Below, one piece after another: positions 14,133 to 18,473 of a DNA stretch of 18,473 bases (the stretch's first letter is position 1; every line of letters begins with the position of its first letter). The notes below the pieces were generated by a model. That model was not told where the DNA came from. It did no database searches and worked only from the letters and a program-made list of their open reading frames with translations. The translations under genes were made by a program, and so were the position numbers. The DNA is from an uncultured Eubacteriales bacterium (GTDB lineage Bacteria > Bacillota > Clostridia > Monoglobales > Monoglobaceae), in contig URAN01000058.1 of NCBI GenBank assembly GCA_900545865.1, positions 1 to 18,473 of the forward strand, given 5' to 3'.

Positions 14133-14819
14133 ATGTATGAGGCAGTAATTTTTGATTTTAACGGCACTTTATTTTTTGATACCGAAAAGCATATCGAGGC
14201 GTGGAAGAGCTATGCCGAACAAATAATCGGCAGACCTTTAAAAGACGAAGAAAACGCCGCAATAATGGGGCGCAGCAACCAATATATCTTAAAATATCTT
14301 TTAAAGCGTATGCCGACCGATGCCGAGACCGAAAAAATGGGCGAAGAAAAAGAAGCGGTTTATCGCCGCCTTTGTGTTGACGACCCTAAGACGTTTCACC
14401 TCGCACCGGGTGCCGCCGATTTTCTTGACAATCTTAAAGCGGCGAATATTTCCGTATCGATTGCAACATCGTCACCGCTCAGCAATATTGATTTTTATTT
14501 TGATAAAATGAGTATCGGCAAATGGTTTGATACTAAATCCGTTACATACGACAACGGAACGATTAAAGGAAAGCCCGAACCCGATATTTATATTGCGGCA
14601 ATGCAAAAGCTTGATATTCCCCCCGAAAAGGCAGTTGTGTTTGAGGACAGTCTTTCGGGAATCCAAGCGGCGCACCGCGCCGGGGCAGGCAAGATAATTG
14701 CGGTTGCATCATCGAATTCAAGGGAAGTGCTTATGTCACAAGACGGAGTATCGGATGTAATCGGTGATTATACCGAAATAAACGTCAGCGCCTTTAAAAA
14801 ACTGTTCAATTCAAAATAA
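14133..14819 (+). CDS. HAD-superfamily phosphatase, beta-phosphoglucomutase-like
   Basis: A 228-residue HAD hydrolase of subfamily I with a helical cap. Motif I reads DFNGTLF (nucleophile Asp8), motif II is in IATSSPLS, the KGKPEPDIY segment holds the motif III region, and VVFEDSLSGIQAAHRAG is motif IV. The second Asp of motif I, the usual general acid/base, is Asn10. That substitution should lower classic phosphatase or mutase turnover, though related proteins with DFNGTL do exist. The substrate is unknown; sugar phosphates are the usual guess for this branch. AGGTGA seven bases before ATG 14133 fixes the start. A bidirectional terminator follows. Confidence 0.88.
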   Translation: MYEAVIFDFNGTLFFDTEKHIEAWKSYAEQIIGRPLKDEENAAIMGRSNQYILKYLLKRMPTDAETEKMGEEKEAVYRRLCVDDPKTFHLAPGAADFLDNLKAANISVSIATSSPLSNIDFYFDKMSIGKWFDTKSVTYDNGTIKGKPEPDIYIAAMQKLDIPPEKAVVFEDSLSGIQAAHRAGAGKIIAVASSNSREVLMSQDGVSDVIGDYTEINVSAFKKLFNSK

Positions 14820-14822
14820 CAT

Positions 14823-14851
14823 AAAAACAGAGCGGCAACCGCTCTGTTTTT
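14823..14851. terminator. Bidirectional terminator between convergent genes
   Basis: A perfect 13-bp stem (14823-14835 with 14839-14851) with a CAA loop, A-run on one side and T-run on the other. It serves the HAD gene and the zinc-ribbon gene. Confidence 0.92.
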
Positions 14852-14864
14852 GTGTATACGAATA

Positions 14865-15515
14865 TTATTTTAAAAATCCGAGACTTCTTACGATAGGAAG
14901 CTCTTTTGCGTTTCCGCTGCATACTGAGAAAAATCCGATAATTCTTATAACGAACAATATCAGCATACAAATTCCGCCCGCAATAGCAAAAATAATTGTC
15001 CAGCATAACAATAATGTGATGATTCCGACAAGGGTGCTTACCACGGTTATTTTAAGTGCCTGGCGAACGTGAAAATCAATATATCCCATCTTTGAATTAT
15101 CCTTCTTCCCACACGCCAAAAGGGCAACAATTACGCCAATCCAACCCAAAAGATACGGCAGCATAGCAAATATCTTGTTGTTTGAAATCTCGACCGAGTC
15201 AAATTCCGATGTGTGGTCATAAGGGTCACGGTACGGAACTTGTGGAATGTACGGCTGACCGTACGGCTGTTGAGTGTACTGTTGTTGATTATACTGTTGC
15301 TGTCCGTTGGGATTTTGTTGTGCCTGTTGCGGCTGTTGTGCCTGTTGCGGCTGTTGTGGCTGTTGCGGCTGTTGTGCCTGCTGCGGCGGTTGTGCCTGCT
15401 GCTGCGGTTGTTGGGGTTTTGGCTGTGCCTGCGGCTGAACATTGAGAATCTCGCCGCATTTCAAACAGAACTTAGAACCGTCACTGTTTTGCGCTCCGCA
15501 TTTATTGCATATCAT
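14865..15515 (-). CDS. Zinc-ribbon, Pro/Gln-rich multi-pass membrane protein
   Basis: A 216-residue protein in three parts. The N-terminus is a zinc ribbon with Cys3/Cys6 and Cys17/Cys20. Residues about 27-95 are almost only Pro, Gln and Ala, then Gln/Tyr-rich, a flexible linker. The C-terminal part has about three membrane segments (about 115-135, 154-178, 179-198) with GYIDFHVRQALKI between the first two, which recalls DUF4870-type small membrane proteins. Function is unknown; the layout resembles the zinc-ribbon membrane proteins common in Clostridia. The start is ATG 15515 with AAAGGAG seven bases upstream, and a promoter is visible at 15578-15606. The Gln codons give the DNA a triplet-repeat look that could vary in length. 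Confidence 0.8.
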   Translation of the reverse strand: MICNKCGAQNSDGSKFCLKCGEILNVQPQAQPKPQQPQQQAQPPQQAQQPQQPQQPQQAQQPQQAQQNPNGQQQYNQQQYTQQPYGQPYIPQVPYRDPYDHTSEFDSVEISNNKIFAMLPYLLGWIGVIVALLACGKKDNSKMGYIDFHVRQALKITVVSTLVGIITLLLCWTIIFAIAGGICMLILFVIRIIGFFSVCSGNAKELPIVRSLGFLK

Positions 15516-15577
15516 ATAAAAACTCCTTTCACGACTGACAGATATAAAATTTTCTGTTCAGAGTGTTATATAGCTTA

Positions 15578-15606
15578 ATTATATTCCATATTACAATAAA
15601 ATTCAA
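15578..15606 (-). promoter_or_regulatory. Sigma-A promoter of the zinc-ribbon membrane gene
   Basis: On the minus strand TTGAAT (15601-15606) and TATAAT (15578-15583) are separated by 17 bases, about 60 bases before the start codon. Confidence 0.88.
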
Positions 15607-15883
15607 CGCTTTTTTGTTAAATTAATATTATTTTTTAATTAATATTTGACTTTATCGTCCGCCGCGTCTCGCGAACCGCCGTTTTTATCAACCGTATTTT
15701 GCTTGCTTTCGGCATATACTGCGTAACTTTAAACGCATATTCGACTTCTTTTTTTGTATTTCGTCAAAATTTTTTGTTTTAAAGAGCTTTCACTTATAAG
15801 ACAATTCGGGATTCGAAAACGTTGCACTTTTTTGAAAAATTTTCAAAAAATTTTTTTCGCACGCGAATACGCAATGATTTTAA
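15607..15883. other. AT-rich spacer between divergent genes
   Basis: No supported gene. It contains a short GC-richer patch near 15656-15680 and an AT-only inverted repeat (TTTGAAAA / TTTTCAAA, about 15831-15846). I see nothing else. Confidence 0.5.
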
Positions 15884-15911
15884 GCATATTCACAAACTTT
15901 ATTCATATATT
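15884..15911 (+). promoter_or_regulatory. Possible sigma-E promoter of spoIID
   Basis: GCATATT (15884-15890) and CATATATT (15904-15911), 13 bases apart, resemble the sporulation sigma-E consensus (KMATATT and CATACANT), with slightly short spacing and one or two mismatches at -10. spoIID is a sigma-E gene in Bacillus, so the context fits. Confidence 0.45.
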
Positions 15912-15944
15912 TAATATAACAAAAAATCGGACAAGGTGATAGTT

Positions 15945-17000
15945 ATGAAAAAAACAGCAACAATTTTTATTCTGCTTGTAATGGCGGCGTTTGCCATACC
16001 GATAGGCATTTCGGGAATCTCGACATTGTATGAACACAGTTCGGAACGGACGGAAAGCGCCCAAAGCGGCGCGATACAAGCCGGAAGTTTTGACAACCCC
16101 TTTACAATCAGCGTATATATGACCGACAGCGGCAAGGTCGAGAACCGCAATTTTGAGGAATACATTGAGGGCGTACTTGCCGGCGAGATGCCGCCGACCT
16201 ATAATTCCGAAGCGCTCTGCGCCCAGGCGGTTGCGGCACGAAGTTATATTTTGAGCAAGGCAGAAGCATATTTTAAAGGTCAGACCGCACCCGAACACAA
16301 CGGCGCAATGATATGCACCAATCCGAATCATTGCAAGGCGTGGAGGGATTTATCCGCCGCCAAAGCACAGTGGGATGTGCGATACGCCGATGATTACGAA
16401 GCCAAAATCAAGGCGGCGGCAAAACGAACCGAAGGCGAATATATGACGTATGACGGCGAGGTTGTCAAGGCATTTTTTTATGCGATGAGCAGCGGCAGGA
16501 CAGAGAATGTTGAAGATGTGTGGGGAGGGGCTCTGCCTTATCTGCGTTCGGTTGACAGCCGCGAAGATTCGTCATCCGACGGCTTTGAATCGATGAGCAC
16601 ATTCACGGTCAAATCACTGTGCGACAGGCTGCACGCCTCAAAATCCGATTTCAGCGGAACGGATTCGGATATGTTTATTTCGGAAATATCGCGTACGGAC
16701 GGCGGCAGCGTTCGCGAAATAAAAATCGGGAACACCGTCTTTAAAGGCACTCAAATCCGCGAAATACTCGGGCTTAAAAGCGCGAATTTCAGTATTGAAC
16801 TCAACGACAAAAAAGTCGATGAATGCACCGTTCCCGATTCCGGCGCCAAAGTTACGTTCAGGGTTAAAGGCTATGGTCACGGCGTCGGTATGAGCCAAAA
16901 CGGGGCGAATGTCCTCGCAGGTCGCGGAATGAAGTACCGCGACATCTTAAAGCATTATTACACAGGTGTCAGTATAGTAAATTTGTATAAAAAAGCATAA
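15945..17000 (+). CDS. spoIID: Stage II sporulation protein D, peptidoglycan lytic transglycosylase
   Basis: A 351-residue membrane-anchored enzyme that cuts glycan strands stripped of stem peptides during engulfment of the forespore, working with SpoIIP and SpoIIM. A single N-terminal membrane segment (about 5-25) is followed by the SpoIID domain: EYIEGVLAGEMP contains the expected catalytic Glu81, AQAVAARSY follows, and the C-terminus has GYGHGVGMSQNGAN. His118, Cys124 and Cys130 have the six-residue spacing of the zinc ligands described for Clostridioides difficile SpoIID. ATG 15945 is supported by AAGGTGA six bases upstream; GTG 15936 lies inside that site. It is monocistronic here; spoIIP and spoIIM are not visible. 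Confidence 0.95.
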   Translation: MKKTATIFILLVMAAFAIPIGISGISTLYEHSSERTESAQSGAIQAGSFDNPFTISVYMTDSGKVENRNFEEYIEGVLAGEMPPTYNSEALCAQAVAARSYILSKAEAYFKGQTAPEHNGAMICTNPNHCKAWRDLSAAKAQWDVRYADDYEAKIKAAAKRTEGEYMTYDGEVVKAFFYAMSSGRTENVEDVWGGALPYLRSVDSREDSSSDGFESMSTFTVKSLCDRLHASKSDFSGTDSDMFISEISRTDGGSVREIKIGNTVFKGTQIREILGLKSANFSIELNDKKVDECTVPDSGAKVTFRVKGYGHGVGMSQNGANVLAGRGMKYRDILKHYYTGVSIVNLYKKA

Positions 17001-17102
17001 AAAATTTCTATGCCGAAATTTAAAAAAATTTGGTTTTGGGTATTTCATTTTCGGCGAAAACGTGTTAAAATATATAAAAGCATTTAACGGGAGGTCGAAA
17101 AA

Positions 17103-17753
17103 ATGAGCGACAAAATCATCTTAACATTTGCACGTCAATTCGGTTCGGGCGGTCACGAGGTTGCCGAAAAGGTGGCAAAGCTTTTGAATATAGGTTTTTA
17201 TGACAAAGAGCTTATCGCCATTGCCGCAAAAGAGAGCGGTCTGTCCGAGCATCTCTTTGACGGACTTGAAGAAAAACCGACAAACAGTCTTTTATATTCA
17301 CTTGTTATGGGTCTGCAATCGGGAAGCAGTACGTATTGCCGATACGGCGATGTAACGGGGTCGGACAATATTTTCAGGATTCAGTCACAGGTTATTCGTT
17401 CGATTGCCGAAAAGGAGTCGTGCGTTATTGTCGGCCGCTGTTCGGACTATGTTTTGAGGAATGAAGAAAATCTTGTAAGCGTGTTCGTTCGCGCCGGGAT
17501 TGATTTCAGAACCGAAAGAATTATGAAAAGCTGTGATATGAAAGAAAAATCCGCGCTTGACTATATTTTAAAGACGGATAAACGGCGCAGCTCTTTCTAT
17601 AACTTTTATACCAACAGGATTTGGGGAAGCGTTGACAACTATGACATTTCGGTCAACACCGAAAGGGTCGATACTGACGGTGCGGCACAGGTTATCGTTG
17701 ATTATGTCAAACAAATCAAGCACCCGAACCCGAAAGAAAGCGAGATATACTGA
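17103..17753 (+). CDS. Cytidylate kinase-like family protein
   Basis: A 216-residue P-loop protein. The N-terminus ILTFARQFGSGGHEVAEKVA holds a variant P-loop (GSGGHEV in place of GxxGxGKS/T), as is typical of the cytidylate-kinase-like family common in Clostridia and separate from true Cmk. FYDKELIAIAAKESGLSE follows, then IVGRCSDYVLR in mid-protein. True Cmk keeps a Lys in its P-loop; here it is absent, so CMP kinase activity should not be assumed. GGGAGG about eight bases upstream supports ATG 17103. The gene lies between spoIID and a Cys-rich small protein, with no clear promoter or terminator of its own. Confidence 0.88.
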   Translation: MSDKIILTFARQFGSGGHEVAEKVAKLLNIGFYDKELIAIAAKESGLSEHLFDGLEEKPTNSLLYSLVMGLQSGSSTYCRYGDVTGSDNIFRIQSQVIRSIAEKESCVIVGRCSDYVLRNEENLVSVFVRAGIDFRTERIMKSCDMKEKSALDYILKTDKRRSSFYNFYTNRIWGSVDNYDISVNTERVDTDGAAQVIVDYVKQIKHPNPKESEIY

Positions 17754-17821
17754 TTTATATGAACGATTTTGCGGAGTTATATAATTGCAAAACATAATTT
17801 TTAAGCAACACGGAGAGAAAA

Positions 17822-18223
17822 ATGCATTATCATAACGGATATTTAATCAATGACAACGGCGAAAGGACATTAATCTGTTCCGAATGTAAGCGGCTTATCG
17901 GATTTACCGACGGCGAGATGAAAGGCTATATCATTCGAGCCATATGCTCTTGCGGCGGTCTTATCAAAAAGACAAAGCATCGTGTTCCGTCCGCCAATGA
18001 TTCGCTTAAAGCGGCGTATCTTTCGGGCAACGACTATATCTGTCCGAACTGCGGACGGATAATGTTCAGGATAAACCGCAGCCATATACGAAATCTTGCG
18101 TTCATTGCCGCCTGTAAGTGCGGCGAGGTTTTCCGCGAAGCAAAGGACATAAACGCACGTGACCGAAGTCTGAGCGGCCGCGCCATACTTGTTTCTGACA
18201 AAAAAGATGAACAAAAAGAATGA
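17822..18223 (+). CDS. Hypothetical protein with two tandem Cys-rich (zinc-ribbon-like) modules
   Basis: I do not recognise a family. The 133-residue product has two copies of the same pattern: CxxC, about 20 residues, then CxC followed by Gly. Module one uses Cys19, Cys22, Cys42 and Cys44; module two uses Cys74, Cys77, Cys98 and Cys100. The spacings (20 and 21 residues) and flanking residues (I-C-x2-C ... C-x-C-G) agree, which points to internal duplication of a four-Cys zinc ribbon. The tail is charged, with no signal peptide or membrane segment, so it should be cytoplasmic. GGAGAG lies four to five bases before the ATG. It is 68 bases after the cytidylate-kinase-like gene, possibly in the same transcript, and ends at a strong terminator. 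Confidence 0.78.
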   Translation: MHYHNGYLINDNGERTLICSECKRLIGFTDGEMKGYIIRAICSCGGLIKKTKHRVPSANDSLKAAYLSGNDYICPNCGRIMFRINRSHIRNLAFIAACKCGEVFREAKDINARDRSLSGRAILVSDKKDEQKE

Positions 18224-18229
18224 TTAAAA

Positions 18230-18272
18230 CGGCAAAACAGGGCGATACCGCTCTGTTTTGCCGCTGTTTTTA
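18230..18272 (+). terminator. Terminator after the Cys-rich gene
   Basis: A 15-bp stem (18230-18244 with 18249-18263, one G-T pair) with a 4-base loop, followed by a T-rich tract. Confidence 0.9.
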
Positions 18273-18409
18273 TTGCATATTTGACTTTCTCACCTCTCCG
18301 TGCGGAGTTCTTTTTTTGAGTTTGTCCTCATATAATTTTAAAGATAAGTCGTGCCGATATTACGGGTGGCAGCAATCTTAATTTCTCAAAATACGGAGGA
18401 TAAACAACA

Positions 18410-18473
18410 ATGCGCAAATATAAAGCAGTGGTAATCGACCTTAACAAAATCAAAAAAGGCTTGATAACGGCGG
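18410..18473 (+). CDS. 5' end of an unidentified gene (truncated by the window)
   Basis: ATG 18410 is preceded by CGGAGGA ten bases upstream, a strong ribosome binding site, and the frame stays open to the edge (21 codons). The visible start (MRKYKAVVIDLNKIKKG) is too short to assign. TATAAT at 18331-18336 could be its -10 element, but no good -35 hexamer is placed for it. Confidence 0.6.
   Translation, partial: MRKYKAVVIDLNKIKKGLITA

Noticed and set aside
15290..15420. Possible CRISPR or tandem-repeat array
   Set aside because: The periodicity is three bases and follows Gln/Pro/Ala codons; there are no spacers or conserved repeats of CRISPR length.
15131..15578. Frames rich in Leu/Arg, Val/Ala and Asn/Arg opposite or overlapping the Gln-rich linker
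   Set aside because: Shadows of the CAA/CAG and CCG/CCA codons of the zinc-ribbon membrane gene in other frames.
18340..18400. T-box-like GGGTGGCAGC before the last CDS
   Set aside because: The T-box antiterminator needs a TGGNACC core; this has TGGCAGC, and there is no specifier-loop stem or terminator arrangement in the short leader.

Overview
The window looks like chromosomal DNA from an endospore-forming, Gram-positive bacterium of class Clostridia, perhaps an Oscillospirales-like lineage. The evidence is a spoIID engulfment gene, AGGAGG-type ribosome binding sites, several near-consensus sigma-A promoters, Firmicutes-style gene clusters (rpsF-ssb-rpsR tail, pyrH-frr-uppS-cdsA, tsaE-tsaB) and moderately AT-rich DNA with AT-rich spacers. 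No phage, transposase or CRISPR array is visible. Lineage is an inference from gene content, not a database match.

Layout, left to right. (1) 1-460: the 3' tail of ssb, with its frame disturbed upstream, then rpsR and a strong terminator. (2) 461-2280: a gene-free stretch with palindromic repeat-like DNA, then a protein that joins a PfkB-family sugar kinase to a C-terminal AraC-type DNA-binding domain. (3) 2281-2432: tRNA-Glu(CTC) and elongator tRNA-Met(CAT) on the minus strand, abutting, with their own promoter and a bidirectional terminator. (4) 2663-4405, minus: a DUF5054 / GH38-like putative glycosidase with a consensus promoter. (5) 4723-7753, minus: cdsA, uppS, frr and pyrH, which serve phospholipid precursor, lipid-carrier, ribosome recycling and UMP kinase functions, preceded by a hairpin-dense leader. 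(6) 7979-8563, minus: a small membrane protein with a coiled coil and a serine-rich tail. (7) 8817-12127, minus: a tight cluster eda-tsaE-tsaB-dacF (KDPG aldolase, two t6A tRNA-modification proteins, a D,D-carboxypeptidase). (8) 12387-14819, plus: pfkA behind a structured leader, rpmE, and a HAD phosphatase-like protein. (9) 14865-15515, minus: a zinc-ribbon, Pro/Gln-rich membrane protein. (10) 15945-18223, plus: spoIID, a cytidylate-kinase-like protein and a small protein with two Cys-rich modules. (11) A truncated CDS runs off the right edge.

Most genes are housekeeping genes for translation, envelope synthesis and glycolysis. The accessory and most unusual material is the PfkB-AraC fusion with the neighbouring DUF5054 gene (possibly a sugar-sensing and sugar-processing pair), the pfkA 5' leader with a long closing stem, the hairpin cluster before pyrH, and two or three proteins of unknown function. 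I do not see a clear multi-gene novel system; the kinase-regulator fusion is the best candidate for something undescribed.
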